A DNA stretch of 23,538 bases. It comes from an uncultured Collinsella sp. Its GTDB lineage: Bacteria > Actinomycetota > Coriobacteriia > Coriobacteriales > Coriobacteriaceae. The notes under the pieces are model-generated. The model did no database searches. It saw only the letters and a list, made by a program, of their open reading frames with translations, and was not told the origin of the DNA. Each line of letters opens with the position of its first letter. Position 1 is the first letter of the stretch. This document shows, one piece after another, positions 14,345 through 22,689 of the stretch. The stretch is taken from NCBI GenBank assembly GCA_900551015.1, contig URUI01000029.1, positions 1-23,538 of the forward strand, written 5' to 3'. The position numbers were made by a program, and so were the translations under genes.

Positions 14345-14725
14345 TTATTCGTCGCTGCCCGGCTTGCGACGATTGGCCTTTTTAATGGCGTTGAAGTGCT
14401 TGTCACTGAGCCTGCGCTGGCGAGAGCGCCGAGGCACCTTGGTCTTTACGCGTCGGCGCGGTGGACGCCCGCGACGTTCAAGCTCAGCGCGCAGCTTACG
14501 CAGGCAGCTGCTACGGTTTTGGAACTGACTGCGGCTCTCGCGCGCCGTCACGGTAATCCCCGAAGGGATATGTCTCATGCGTACCGCCGAGTCCGTCGTG
14601 TTCACGCCCTGTCCACCCGGACCCGTCGCGCGAAACACCTGCACCTCGCAATCGCGCGCCAATTCCTCGACCGACATCTCGGCATAGCGCGCATACTCGC
14701 GCCATCCCATCGTGTTCTGATCCAT
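14345..14725 (-). CDS. Peptide chain release factor-like protein (GGQ domain only)
   Basis: The 126-residue protein contains the peptidyl-tRNA hydrolysis motif GPGGQGVNTTDSAVRMRH (GGQ at 37-39) of class I release factors. The codon-recognition domains are missing. After the catalytic domain comes a long Arg/Lys-rich tail (about 90-122), as in ribosome-rescue factors such as ArfB, where the tail sits in the empty mRNA channel. It probably frees stalled ribosomes, though some stand-alone GGQ proteins have other roles. The ATG at 14725 has GGGGAGG seven bases upstream. It follows the xpt terminator directly, so expression may depend on read-through or on a promoter within that terminator region. 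Confidence 0.85.
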   Translation of the reverse strand: MDQNTMGWREYARYAEMSVEELARDCEVQVFRATGPGGQGVNTTDSAVRMRHIPSGITVTARESRSQFQNRSSCLRKLRAELERRGRPPRRRVKTKVPRRSRQRRLSDKHFNAIKKANRRKPGSDE

Positions 14726-14745
14726 ATCAACACCTCCCCTCATAC

Positions 14746-14782
14746 AAAAAAATGTGACAAAGGGAGAGCCCCTTTGTCACAT
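14746..14782 (-). terminator. Rho-independent terminator after xpt
   Basis: A perfect 13-bp stem (ATGTGACAAAGGG / CCCTTTGTCACAT) has a 5-base loop and is followed by seven T on the minus strand. It lies 27 bases after the xpt stop and ends only about 20 bases before the release-factor-like start codon. Confidence 0.93.
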
Positions 14783-14809
14783 CGCATACCAATCGCTTGT
14801 GTTGCGCGC

Positions 14810-15388
14810 TTAGGCGAAGGTGATCTCGCCGTTCTCGCAGTCCATATCGGCGATACGGGCCAGGCTCTCAACGCGAAAGCCGCGCTCGCGGAGCTTATCG
14901 CCGCCGCCCTGGAAACCCTTTTCCACCGCAATGCCAATACCGGACACCTCGGCACCCGCAGCCTCGCAGATCTTGATAAGACCCTCGAGTGCGCAGCCGT
15001 TGGCCAAAAAGTCGTCGATGATCAGGATCTTGTCGCCCTCGGACAGGAAGCGCTTGCCCACGATGACCGGGTACTCCTTTTGCTTGGTAAAGGAGTAGAT
15101 GGTCGTGGCATACTGTTCGCCGTCAAGGTTGATGGACTGCGCCTTCTTGGCAAAGACCACCGGCACGCCGCCAAAATGCTGAGCCGCTATGCAGGCCATA
15201 CCAATGCCCGAAGCCTCAATCGTCAGGATCTTGTTGATCTCGACATCCTTGAACAGACGGGCCCACTCAGCGCCCATGTGGTCGAACAGCTCAACGTCGC
15301 ACTGGTGGTTGAGGAAGGCATCGACCTTAAGGACGTTACCGGCCTTTACGATGCCGTCACGGCGAATACGATCCTCAAGCTCCTGCAT
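14810..15388 (-). CDS. xpt: Xanthine phosphoribosyltransferase
   Basis: The 192-residue cytoplasmic enzyme salvages xanthine to XMP with PRPP. The type I phosphoribosyltransferase PRPP loop ILIIDDFLANG is at 121-131. The IEASGIGMA segment (58-65) and the N-terminal MQELEDRIRRDG are characteristic of Xpt. Length matches B. subtilis Xpt. The ATG has AAGGGG seven bases upstream. A small stem (CGCGG / CCGCG) just before the ribosome-binding site may affect translation. In Firmicutes xpt often follows a guanine riboswitch; none is visible in the 159 bases upstream here. It is probably a single gene ended by the terminator at 14746-14782. Confidence 0.92.
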   Translation of the reverse strand: MQELEDRIRRDGIVKAGNVLKVDAFLNHQCDVELFDHMGAEWARLFKDVEINKILTIEASGIGMACIAAQHFGGVPVVFAKKAQSINLDGEQYATTIYSFTKQKEYPVIVGKRFLSEGDKILIIDDFLANGCALEGLIKICEAAGAEVSGIGIAVEKGFQGGGDKLRERGFRVESLARIADMDCENGEITFA

Positions 15389-15547
15389 GGCGCAACCCCT
15401 TCTCGCGGCAACGATACCGCGCGATTAATAAACGTTGTTCGATAGTCTACCACGGACCGACCCCCGCCCGCCCCACAAGCCCCTGCGCACCATAAAGCCG
15501 CAAGACCAGTCGATAGGCCCGATTCATGGCAAGCCTGCCCCCACAAG

Positions 15548-16852
15548 TTAATGGCGGGCGCGCATCTTCACCAAACGCACCATGGCGAGCGCAAAGCCCA
15601 CAGTGACCACAGCCATGAGCACGTAGAACACCGAGCGAAAGCCGAACAGGAACACATCCGAACGGCCTGTAACAAAGCTGGTCACGGCCTCGCCCATCGC
15701 CACGCTCATCTGCCCATACAGGATATTCGACGCCACCGTAATGCCGAGTGCCATGCCAGCATAGCGCGCCAGGCTGCCCAGGCTGCCCGCAAAGCCAAGT
15801 GCTTCGCGCGGAGCCGAGCCCATATACAGCGAGTTATTGGGGCTCTGAAAAATCGACGTACCGCACGACATAAACGCGACGCAGCACACGATCACAGGAA
15901 TAGAAGAGCGCTCGTCGAGCGTGCTTACCGCAAAGAGGCCGCACACGTACACGCCCAGGCCGACCGCCGTGGGGCCCTCGCAGCCAACACGATCCGAAAC
16001 CGTACCCGAAAGCGGCCCGATAAAGGCATTCACCATCGGTAGCGCCAAAAAGAGTAGTCCGGAGATGTCGGAACCAAAGCCGTGGGCGTCCTGAAAATAG
16101 AACGGCAGGATAAACTCGGATGCGCCAATGCCAACAAACACGATGAGCATGCAGGCAAGGTTGATAGTGAAGGCCGGATTTGCAAAGCAGCGGCGAGCAG
16201 CCTCAATCAGGGACATGGGGCGCTCACCGGCCTCCGGCTTAACATGCGGCAGCGTGTAGAGCCCCACGATAAACGAGATGACGCCAATGGGCAGATTGAT
16301 GAGGAAAATGCTCTCCCAGGGAAAGCTTGCCACCAGCATGCCGCCGAGCACGGGGCCACACATCATGCCGAGGGCTACGAAGGTCGCAAGAATACCCATG
16401 GCACGACCGCGCTCGCGCGCCGGAAATGACTCGGTGATGATACCCATGTTGTTGGCCATGGCCGCCGCGCAACCGACGCCCTGCACAATGCGTGCCAGAA
16501 TAAGAACGTCGAGCGAGGCCGAAAGGCCGCACAGCAGCGAGCCGGCCGCAAAGACGATGACACCCAGCTGGAATACGCCCACCTTACCGCGCACGTCGCC
16601 CAAGCGGCCAAACGGCAGCATAGCCACGCACGTCGCAAGCAGGTACACCGAGCTCACCAGCTGGATGCGGTCGAGACCCACGCCCAACTCCTTTTGCATC
16701 ACGGGCAGCGCCACGGTCACGACGGTCGAATCAAGACACACCATAAACGTCATGATGAGTACCGTAAACAGAATCGCCCATTTGTTCTTGCCATGGGTGT
16801 CGCCCTCAAGCGCAATGTGCTCACGACGCAGCTGCTCTGCGGTTTTCTCCAT
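15548..16852 (-). CDS. MFS transporter, DHA2-like drug/proton antiporter family
   Basis: The 434-residue membrane protein of the major facilitator superfamily has a charged N-terminus of about 26 residues. The first transmembrane segment ends in CLDSTVVTVALP, the motif seen in 14-TM DHA2 exporters (LDxTxVNVALP). The loop motif GRLGDVRGK comes next, then RIVQGVGCA and GPVLGGMLVASFPWESIFLINLP in the first half. About 12-14 hydrophobic segments are visible. The substrate is not predictable. I chose the second ATG (16852) because AAAGGA then has five bases of spacing; the first ATG at 16858 touches the ribosome-binding site. The gene follows metY after two terminator-like hairpins with almost no room for a promoter. 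Confidence 0.87.
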   Translation of the reverse strand: MEKTAEQLRREHIALEGDTHGKNKWAILFTVLIMTFMVCLDSTVVTVALPVMQKELGVGLDRIQLVSSVYLLATCVAMLPFGRLGDVRGKVGVFQLGVIVFAAGSLLCGLSASLDVLILARIVQGVGCAAAMANNMGIITESFPARERGRAMGILATFVALGMMCGPVLGGMLVASFPWESIFLINLPIGVISFIVGLYTLPHVKPEAGERPMSLIEAARRCFANPAFTINLACMLIVFVGIGASEFILPFYFQDAHGFGSDISGLLFLALPMVNAFIGPLSGTVSDRVGCEGPTAVGLGVYVCGLFAVSTLDERSSIPVIVCCVAFMSCGTSIFQSPNNSLYMGSAPREALGFAGSLGSLARYAGMALGITVASNILYGQMSVAMGEAVTSFVTGRSDVFLFGFRSVFYVLMAVVTVGFALAMVRLVKMRARH

Positions 16853-16878
16853 ATCCATCCTTTCGAGTGGCGCAACGC

Positions 16879-16925
16879 AAAAACGGGGCCCCGATCGCCT
16901 GCAAACAGTCGCGATTGGGGTCCCG
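16879..16925 (-). terminator. Terminator between metY and the MFS gene
   Basis: A 15-bp GC-rich stem (16884-16898 with 16911-16925, two wobble positions) is followed by five T on the minus strand. The T-run ends about 25 bases before the MFS start codon, so the MFS gene either depends on read-through or has a promoter inside this structure. Confidence 0.85.
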
Positions 16926-16941
16926 CCTACGGAATCGGAAC

Positions 16942-16975
16942 AAAAGGTCGCCGATGCTTTCTGCCAGGATCGGCG
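16942..16975 (-). terminator. First, weaker terminator-like hairpin after metY
   Basis: CGCCGAT / ATCGGCG (perfect 7 bp, 13-base loop) is followed on the minus strand by ACC and then TTTT, about 20 bases after the metY stop. Together with the stronger hairpin at 16879-16925 it forms a tandem terminator or attenuator-like arrangement. Confidence 0.6.
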
Positions 16976-16993
16976 CCCTGTGCGAACGCTAGC

Positions 16994-18277
16994 CTAGCAC
17001 TGCTCGAGCGCCTGCTCAAGATCGGCAATCAGATCGGCCGTGTCCTCGAGGCCGCACGACAGGCGTACCATGTCGGCGGAGATGCCGCAAGCGATAAGCT
17101 CTTCATCGTTCATCTGGCGGTGCGTAGCGTTAGCGGGATGCAGGCAGCAGGTGCGGGCGTCTGCCACATGCGTGGCGATCTGAGCGAGCTTGAGACTCTT
17201 CATAAAGGTCTCGGCCGCCGCGCGACCACCGTTAAAGCCAAAGCTCACAACGCCGCAGGTACCGTTGGGCATGTACTTCTGAGCCATGTCATAGTACTTG
17301 TCGCCCTCCAGGCCCGGATAGCTCACGAAGCGCACCTTGGGATGGCTCTGCAGGAACTTGGCAACGGCCAGGCCATTCTCGCAATGACGCGGCATGCGCA
17401 CATGCAGGCTCTCGAGCGAGCTATTCAGGAAAAACGCTGCTTGCGGGTTCTGCATGGGACCAAGATCGCGCATGAGCTGAGCGGTGGCCTTGGTAATGAA
17501 GGCGCCCTCGCGACCGAACTTCTCGGCATAGGTCACGCCGTGGTAGCTCTCGTCGGGCGTGGTGAGACCCGGGAACTTGTCCGCATGGGCCATCCAGTCA
17601 AACTGGCCGTGGTCGACGATCACGCCGCCCAGGTAGGCAGCATGTCCATCCATGTACTTGGTGGTGGAGTGCGTAACGATATCGGCGCCCCACTCAAAGG
17701 GACGGCACATCACGGGTGTCGGGAAGGTGTTGTCGACCATCAGCGGCACGCCGTGGTCATGCGCGGCCTTGGCAAAGCGCTCAATATCGAGTACGGCGAG
17801 GGCGGGATTGGCGATGGTCTCGCCAAAGACGAGTTTAGTGTTGGGCTCAAAGGCTGCCTCGAGCTCCTCATCGGTGCAGTCGGGGGCAACGAACGTGCAG
17901 GTCAAGCCCATACGACCCATGGTATGGGCAAGCAGGTTGTAGGTACCGCCGTAGATGGCAGAGCTCGCGACCACGTGATCGCCGGCGCCGGCAACGTTAA
18001 AGATCGCGAGGAAGTTCGCGGCCATGCCCGAGCTCGTGAGCATCGCAGCGGTGCCACCCTCCATCTCGCAGATCTTGGCGGCAACCAAATCGCACGTGGG
18101 GTTCTGCAGACGGCTGTAGAAGTAACCAGACTCCTCCAGGTCAAATAGCTTGCCCATGTGCTCCGACGTGTCGTACTTCCACGTGGTTGACTGGTAGATA
18201 GGCACCTGGCGCGGCTCTGCATCACCCGGGCGATAACCGCCCTGGACACACGTCGTACCGATGGTCTGATCGCTCAT
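16994..18277 (-). CDS. metY: O-acetylhomoserine sulfhydrylase (aminocarboxypropyltransferase)
   Basis: The 427-residue PLP enzyme of the Cys/Met metabolism family replaces the acetyl group of O-acetylhomoserine with sulfide to make homocysteine. Motifs include the N-terminal GTTCVQGGYRPG (7-18), IYQSTTW (27-33), SRLQNPT (55-61), SSAIYGGTYNL (105-115) and the PLP lysine in HSTTKYMDGH (Lys207). Length is typical for MetY and longer than cystathionine synthases or lyases, which the alternative would be. The ATG is preceded by GGGAGATAGAT. A promoter candidate lies 40-70 bases upstream and two terminator-like hairpins follow. It links sulfide, which the cysteine-desulfidase-like protein at the window end could produce, to methionine synthesis. 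Confidence 0.9.
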   Translation of the reverse strand: MSDQTIGTTCVQGGYRPGDAEPRQVPIYQSTTWKYDTSEHMGKLFDLEESGYFYSRLQNPTCDLVAAKICEMEGGTAAMLTSSGMAANFLAIFNVAGAGDHVVASSAIYGGTYNLLAHTMGRMGLTCTFVAPDCTDEELEAAFEPNTKLVFGETIANPALAVLDIERFAKAAHDHGVPLMVDNTFPTPVMCRPFEWGADIVTHSTTKYMDGHAAYLGGVIVDHGQFDWMAHADKFPGLTTPDESYHGVTYAEKFGREGAFITKATAQLMRDLGPMQNPQAAFFLNSSLESLHVRMPRHCENGLAVAKFLQSHPKVRFVSYPGLEGDKYYDMAQKYMPNGTCGVVSFGFNGGRAAAETFMKSLKLAQIATHVADARTCCLHPANATHRQMNDEELIACGISADMVRLSCGLEDTADLIADLEQALEQC

Positions 18278-18315
18278 ATCTATCTCCCTTACTTGGGTTT
18301 TGTTCTATTCGGTTC

Positions 18316-18344
18316 ACGATACCGCTACCCTGCACCCCTCTCAA
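18316..18344 (-). promoter_or_regulatory. Candidate metY promoter
   Basis: On the minus strand, TTGAGA (18344-18339) and TATCGT (18321-18316) are separated by 17 bases, each matching consensus at four of six positions, and lie about 40 bases before the metY ATG. No SAM-type riboswitch is recognisable between promoter and gene. Confidence 0.45.
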
Positions 18345-18507
18345 CCCATCCCAAAGGTAGGTTATGGGACAAATGAATCAGGGGTATTTATCTCAAGCCT
18401 TCGGCATTTGCTCGATAGATAAAAATGAGGCATACATGAAGCTCTCGATGATTACATGCACCGTCACGGGTACCATAGGCGGGTACACCGTGATCAAGGA
18501 GACAACG

Positions 18508-18954
18508 ATGAAGCAAATCGATACGGCCCAGCTCGATATCAACGCCTGTCAGGCTCAGGCTGCCGAATACCACGCCCGTGGCTTTAACTGCGCCCAGGCC
18601 GTCGCCTGCACGCTCGCGCCCGCCGTTGGGCTCGACCCCCAGGTCGCCTTTACCCTCACCGAGGGCTTTGGCGCCGGCATGGGCGGCATGACCGAAACCT
18701 GCGGCGCCATCTCGGGCGCCGTGGCCATCATGGGCTTTGTAATGAGCGACGGCATGGAAAACCCCAAGACCAAGGGCCTGACCTACAAGCTGTCGCGCGA
18801 AATCGCCAAGCGTTTTGGCGAGAAGAACACGACGACCGTCTGCGGCACGCTCAAGGGCATCGGATCGGATACGGGCCCGCTCCGCAGCTGCCCCGGCTGC
18901 ATCGACGATGCCGTCGAAATCGCCTGCGATGTGCTAAAGCAGTTCGCCGAGTAA
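18508..18954 (+). CDS. C_GCAxxG_C_C family protein (putative redox / metal-binding)
   Basis: The 148-residue protein is cysteine-rich: Cys14, 28 (FNCAQ), 34, 65 (ETCGAISGA), 112, 128 and 131 (SCPGC) and 140. The pattern matches the C_GCAxxG_C_C family, known only as a probable redox-active or metal-binding protein; it is often annotated as a split-Soret-like protein. No signal peptide is seen. The ATG at 18508 has AAGGAG six bases upstream. An alternative in-frame ATG at 18436 (preceded by GAGG) would add 24 residues with no domain. A hairpin at 18465-18492 lies between the two starts. It is divergent from metY. Its function cannot be stated. Confidence 0.85.
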   Translation: MKQIDTAQLDINACQAQAAEYHARGFNCAQAVACTLAPAVGLDPQVAFTLTEGFGAGMGGMTETCGAISGAVAIMGFVMSDGMENPKTKGLTYKLSREIAKRFGEKNTTTVCGTLKGIGSDTGPLRSCPGCIDDAVEIACDVLKQFAE

Positions 18955-18965
18955 GCGGCAGCAAC

Positions 18966-19017
18966 AAAAAAACGACGGCCGGCGCGCTTGGGATACACCC
19001 AAAAGCACGCCGGCCGT
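18966..19017 (-). terminator. Strong terminator between convergent genes (serves yigZ)
   Basis: A GC-rich stem of about 17 bp (ACGGCCGGCG arm from 18975, partner to 19017) has seven T following it on the minus strand, so it ends the yigZ transcript. On the plus strand the hairpin lies just after the C_GCAxxG_C_C gene but lacks a T-run, so it would be a weaker stop there. Confidence 0.88.
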
Positions 19018-19022
19018 TGCCG

Positions 19023-19658
19023 TTAGAACTCGGCAAACTCGGGGGCGCCGACCTCAATCTCATCGCGCCCCGCCATAAGCTCGCGAATCTTAGCGCAAAA
19101 CGGCTCCTGCTCCCCCGCTTTAAACACGAAATGAATCGTCACGGCATCCGCGTAATCGGTATCCGAAACCTTGGCACCCGAATCCTGCGCCAAACGAAGC
19201 ACCTGCTCATACTGCGGATAGGCCACATGCACGTCAACCGGCACGACACTCGTCATCTCGACGATCTGCCCAGCCTCCTGAGCTGCGGCCACCGCCGCCT
19301 GCGTCGCCGCGGTATAGGCGCGCACCAAGCCACCAGGCCCCAACAGCGTGCCACCAAAATAGCGCGTCACCACGCAGCAAACATTTTTGAGCCCCGCGCC
19401 GCGCAGCACCTCGAGCGTCGGCATACCGCTCGTGCGGCTTGGCTCACCGTCATCGCTCTGGCGCTCGCGCCCATCGACCAAAATCCACGCAGGAACATTG
19501 TGTCGAGCGTCGTAATGGCGCTTGCGAACCATCTCGATAAAGGCATTCGCCTCGTCCTCGGACTCAATATGGATCAACTGGGCAATAAACCGGCTCTTGC
19601 GGTCCACAAACTCGCCCGAAGCCTCAATATTCAATTGCAGAGTAAAATAACTGTCCAA
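19023..19658 (-). CDS. yigZ: YigZ / IMPACT family protein (UPF0029)
   Basis: The 211-residue cytoplasmic protein has the IMPACT N-terminal domain: KSRFIAQL (21-28), DARHNVPAWI (50-59), the SDDGEPSRTSGMP block near 68-80 and VTRYFGGTLLGPGGLVRAY near 97-115. A C-terminal DUF1949 domain follows. The family is linked to translation regulation through its eukaryotic relative, but the bacterial role is unclear. The start is a TTG at 19658 with GAGGGG five bases before; no in-frame ATG gives the full domain, and homologues begin at a similar point (MESW-like start). It lies between rnpB upstream and a strong terminator downstream. Confidence 0.88.
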   Translation of the reverse strand: MDSYFTLQLNIEASGEFVDRKSRFIAQLIHIESEDEANAFIEMVRKRHYDARHNVPAWILVDGRERQSDDGEPSRTSGMPTLEVLRGAGLKNVCCVVTRYFGGTLLGPGGLVRAYTAATQAAVAAAQEAGQIVEMTSVVPVDVHVAYPQYEQVLRLAQDSGAKVSDTDYADAVTIHFVFKAGEQEPFCAKIRELMAGRDEIEVGAPEFAEF

Positions 19659-19742
19659 AAAAGCCCCTCAACAACAAGCAGAGCAACAAACAGCCTCAAT
19701 AATACGGCAAAGGTCGTACCAATTGTCAGGGTAACAAAAATG

Positions 19743-20104
19743 CCAAGTGGGCCGATAAGCCGGGTTCTGTCGTGAACGGTCATTTATCTTGTCTGCACGT
19801 TACCGTGCAGCTCCACGCACGCTACCCGAACGCGGACCGGGCCGGCCCATAGCGTTCCTATTCGCGCTTGCTCCGGATGGGGCTTGCCAAGCCGCCGTGT
19901 TGCCACGACGCTGGTGGTCTCTTACACCACCGTTTCAGCTTTTCCCTTTACGCCTTGCGGCGCAGGTGGGAGTCTTCTTTTCTGCGGCGCTTTCCGTCGG
20001 ATCACTCCGCCCGGCCGTTAGCCGGCATCCCGCCCTCTGGAGCCCGGACTTTCCTCACGCGTGCTGCAAGCAGCACATCGCGCGACCGTCTGGCCCACTC
20101 AGCA
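19743..20104 (-). ncRNA. rnpB: RNase P RNA, bacterial class A
   Basis: On the minus strand the gene contains the universal 5' core GAGGAAAGTCCGGGCTCC and the 3' core AGACAAGATAAATGACCG, followed by CGACAGAACCCGGCTTATCG. The ends pair as P1: AGTGGGCC (near 20099) with GGCCCACTT (19753-19745). The length of about 360 nt fits class A. It is the catalytic RNA that trims tRNA 5' leaders. Exact ends are uncertain by a few bases. Confidence 0.96.
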
Positions 20105-20111
20105 GTGCAAG

Positions 20112-20138
20112 AGTGTAGCACACCGTTGCCGCGGGCAA
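20112..20138 (-). promoter_or_regulatory. Candidate rnpB promoter
   Basis: TACACT (20117-20112) with an extended TGC directly before it lies seven or eight bases before the RNase P RNA 5' end. A TTGCCC (20138-20133) lies 15 bases further upstream, shorter than ideal. The position relative to the RNA start supports the -10 call more than the -35. Confidence 0.5.
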
Positions 20139-20240
20139 TGGCACAACACAAGTGTTCGACACGATAAACCAAGAACCACGCCATGCAGTACAATAGGGCT
20201 GTCGATGGGCAACGTCGTCAGTCGAGACGCGACCGCGCTC

Positions 20241-20290
20241 CGCACCCCTCCGTCTACTCGGTGCGTTCCCGCCTCCTCCCCGAGGCGGGA
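20241..20290. other. Two GC-rich hairpins in the rpsA-rnpB gap
   Basis: CGCACC / GGTGCG (20241-20265) and a perfect 9-bp TCCCGCCTC / GAGGCGGGA (20267-20290) lie one base apart in the 339-base gap between rpsA and rnpB. On the plus strand the second is followed after seven bases by TTTT. No open frame with a start signal is present. They may be part of a small RNA or a boundary structure; I do not recognise a family. Confidence 0.35.
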
Positions 20291-20385
20291 TGTCGGCTTT
20301 TCTCATGCACCAACAACCCAATAGCCTGTGGACAGCCCGGACAGCATTGCGCGCGGACGACATCGCGCACCTCAGCAGCAAATGC

Positions 20386-20419
20386 AAAAAGGGACCCGTC
20401 CATTACGGACGGGCCCCTT
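20386..20419 (-). terminator. Rho-independent terminator after rpsA
   Basis: A 13-bp stem (AAGGGGCCCGTCC / GGACGGGTCCCTT on the minus strand) has a 5-base loop and is followed by T residues. It lies about 25 bases after the rpsA stop. Confidence 0.92.
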
Positions 20420-20443
20420 AAAACAAGTGATCGTCAAACCGAT

Positions 20444-21610
20444 TTACTCGGCGTCGGTCTCCTCGTCCTTCTTCTCGGAAGGCAGCGGGGTAACCTCGAT
20501 CTCGACGCCCAGAGTCTCAGCAGCAGACTTCATGGACAGAGAAATACGACGACGGTCGAGGTCGATCTCCATGACCTTGACCTGCACCTTGTCGCCCACG
20601 TGGGTGACCTGAGAAGGCTGGTCGACGTGCTTGTTGGCCATCTCGGAGATGTGCACCAGGCCCTCGATGCCCTCGCCCAGGTCGACGAAAGCGCCGAACG
20701 GGACAAGCTTGGTCACAGTGCCCTCGACGATAGCGCCGACGGGGTACTTCTTGACCAGTGCGCGCCACGGATCCTCGGTGGTCTGCTTGAGACCCAGGGA
20801 GATGCGCTCGCGGTTGAGATCGACGTCGAGAACCTCGACCTCGACCTCCTGGCCGACCTTAACAACCTCGGAAGGATGGTTGACGTGGTTCCAGGAGAGC
20901 TCGGAGATGTGGATGAGGCCGTCAATACCGCCGAGATCGACGAAGGCGCCGAAGTCGACAATGGAGGAAACGGTGCCCTGGAGACGCATGCCAGACTTGA
21001 GCTTGGACAGGATCTCGGAGCGCTCGGCCTTACGGGACTCCTCGAGCACGACGCGACGGGAGAGGACGACGTTGTTGCGGTTGCGGTCCATCTCGATGAC
21101 GCGGGCCTCGATACGGGTGCCCATGTAGGAGGTGAGGTCCTTGACACGACGGAGGTCGACGAGGGAAGCGGGCAGGAAGCCACGCAGGCCGATGTCGAGG
21201 ATCAGGCCGCCCTTGACAACCTCGATAACCTCGCCCTCGACGTTCTCGCCGGAGTTAAACTTCTCCTCGATGCGGTTCCAGGCACGCTCGTACTCGGCAC
21301 GCTTCTTGGACAGAACCAGACGACCGTCCTTGTCCTCCTTCTGGAGAACCAGGGCCTCGATGGGATCACCAAGTGCAACGATGTCTGCAGGGTTAGCGTC
21401 CTTACGGATGGACAGCTCGCGGACCGGGATAACGCCCTCGGACTTGAATCCGATGTCAACGAGCACCTCGTCATGCTCGATCTTAACGACAGTGCCGTTA
21501 ACGAGATCGCCCTCATCAAAGTCGGTAATCGTACCGTCGATGAGGTTGTTCATCTCCTCCTCGTTGACATCGTCAAGAGAGAAAATGGACGAGTTCTGAA
21601 TCTCACTCAA
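20444..21610 (-). CDS. rpsA: 30S ribosomal protein S1 (four S1 domains)
   Basis: The 388-residue RNA-binding protein has four S1/OB-fold repeats at about 34-103, 121-186, 207-275 and 292-361. The best matches to the S1 consensus are GTVSSIVDFGAFVDLGGIDG (212-231) and GTVTKLVPFGAFVDLGEGIE (297-316), each followed by GLIHISE or GLVHISE. An acidic tail ends the protein. Four repeats is the form usual in Gram-positive bacteria, against six in E. coli. It helps mRNA binding on the ribosome. The start is a TTG at 21610 with AAAGGGG seven bases upstream; no in-frame ATG lies near. Stand-alone transcription is likely, with its own terminator and a leader of over 100 bases. Confidence 0.95.
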   Translation of the reverse strand: MSEIQNSSIFSLDDVNEEEMNNLIDGTITDFDEGDLVNGTVVKIEHDEVLVDIGFKSEGVIPVRELSIRKDANPADIVALGDPIEALVLQKEDKDGRLVLSKKRAEYERAWNRIEEKFNSGENVEGEVIEVVKGGLILDIGLRGFLPASLVDLRRVKDLTSYMGTRIEARVIEMDRNRNNVVLSRRVVLEESRKAERSEILSKLKSGMRLQGTVSSIVDFGAFVDLGGIDGLIHISELSWNHVNHPSEVVKVGQEVEVEVLDVDLNRERISLGLKQTTEDPWRALVKKYPVGAIVEGTVTKLVPFGAFVDLGEGIEGLVHISEMANKHVDQPSQVTHVGDKVQVKVMEIDLDRRRISLSMKSAAETLGVEIEVTPLPSEKKDEETDAE

Positions 21611-21741
21611 AGGTGGACCCCTTTCGAACTACGGGGCCCCGATTGCTAGGACCTACAGAAGGGTGCGACAAGCACACAACGTTTAGGAACACTCGGGAGC
21701 CGACAGATACTAATGTGACGCTTATGCAATCACGTTCGTAT

Positions 21742-21770
21742 AGGTTACGGGGAAATGGGTTCGATTTCAA
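21742..21770 (-). promoter_or_regulatory. Candidate rpsA promoter
   Basis: On the minus strand, TTGAAA (21770-21765) and TAACCT (21747-21742) are 17 bases apart. This implies an rpsA leader of about 125 nt. The 316-base gap between rpsA and the HAD gene holds this promoter, the rpsA leader and the plus-strand start region of the HAD gene (a TTGACG at 21839 without a good -10); nothing else was recognised. Confidence 0.4.
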
Positions 21771-21926
21771 GCGTGAACTGCGTTTTTTTACTCGTGTGAA
21801 GACTTTTTCGTAATCTTATGGACAGCTGTCTCCACAACTTGACGATAAGTAGTTTGCCCATACGCCTTTGGGGTAAAGTATCCCAGACATACGATTCTGG
21901 AACGATTTTTCGAGAAAGGTGCCCGC

Positions 21927-22685
21927 GTGCTCAAAGCAGTCGTTTTCGATATGGACGAGACGCTTCTTAGCATCAACCTCAACGCGTTCATCCTTCGCTA
22001 TTTTAAGGATGTATCGTCGATGCTCGCGGATATCGGTCGACGCAGCCGCGGTGGCACGACGGCGCGCCTGGGCACGATTCTGGTCGACCTCAACGCCAAT
22101 CGTCGAAGCGGCACGGATAATCGCACCAATCTTGAGTTCTACCAAGAAGAGGTTGAGCGCCGGTGCGGCATTTGCCTCTCGGATCCACTCATCTACGAGG
22201 CGTTTACCTACTACGATCGCGAAGTCCTGCCGTACAAGAATGACGACGTCATCAATGCCCACGCCATGCCGGGTGCACACGCCGCGCTTCAGGCGGTACA
22301 GAACGCGGGCCTGCGCTGCGCGCTCTTTACGAACCCCAGCTTTCCACAGGGGGCCATCGAGTGCCGTATGGGTTGGGGCGACCTGGCCGACGCCCCCTTT
22401 GAGCTCGTCACGCATATGGGAAACGCCACCCGTTGCAAACCCGATGCCACCTACTATCTAGAGCAGCTTCAGGTGATGGGGCTCGAGCCGCACGAGGTCC
22501 TTATGGTGGGCAACGACCCCAAGCGCGACTTCCCCAGCCCCGCCTGCGGTATTCAAACCGCCTATGTTGGCCAGGGAAAACCCGGCCGAGCCACTTGGCG
22601 CGGAACCATGGAAGACTTCGCCCGCGACTTTAACGCCGTAGTAGAAGCCTTCTACGAACATCAAGTAGCCGACGAACTATCGTAA
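21927..22685 (+). CDS. HAD superfamily hydrolase
   Basis: The 252-residue phosphatase-type enzyme has all four HAD motifs: nucleophile VFDMDETLL (Asp8, Asp10), Thr135 in LFTNPS, Lys171 in RCKPDATYY and the metal-binding GNDPKRDF (196-203). An alpha-helical cap (about 17-110) identifies the C1 type. The substrate is unknown; such enzymes often dephosphorylate sugar phosphates or nucleotides. The start is a GTG at 21927 with AAAGGTG upstream. It is divergent from rpsA and followed five bases after the stop by a perfect palindrome. Confidence 0.88.
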   Translation: MLKAVVFDMDETLLSINLNAFILRYFKDVSSMLADIGRRSRGGTTARLGTILVDLNANRRSGTDNRTNLEFYQEEVERRCGICLSDPLIYEAFTYYDREVLPYKNDDVINAHAMPGAHAALQAVQNAGLRCALFTNPSFPQGAIECRMGWGDLADAPFELVTHMGNATRCKPDATYYLEQLQVMGLEPHEVLMVGNDPKRDFPSPACGIQTAYVGQGKPGRATWRGTMEDFARDFNAVVEAFYEHQVADELS

Positions 22686-22689
22686 GGGT

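Noticed and set aside
15389..15547. Guanine/xanthine riboswitch upstream of xpt
   Set aside because: I looked for the purine riboswitch loop sequences and junction and did not find them. Only a small stem near the ribosome-binding site is present.
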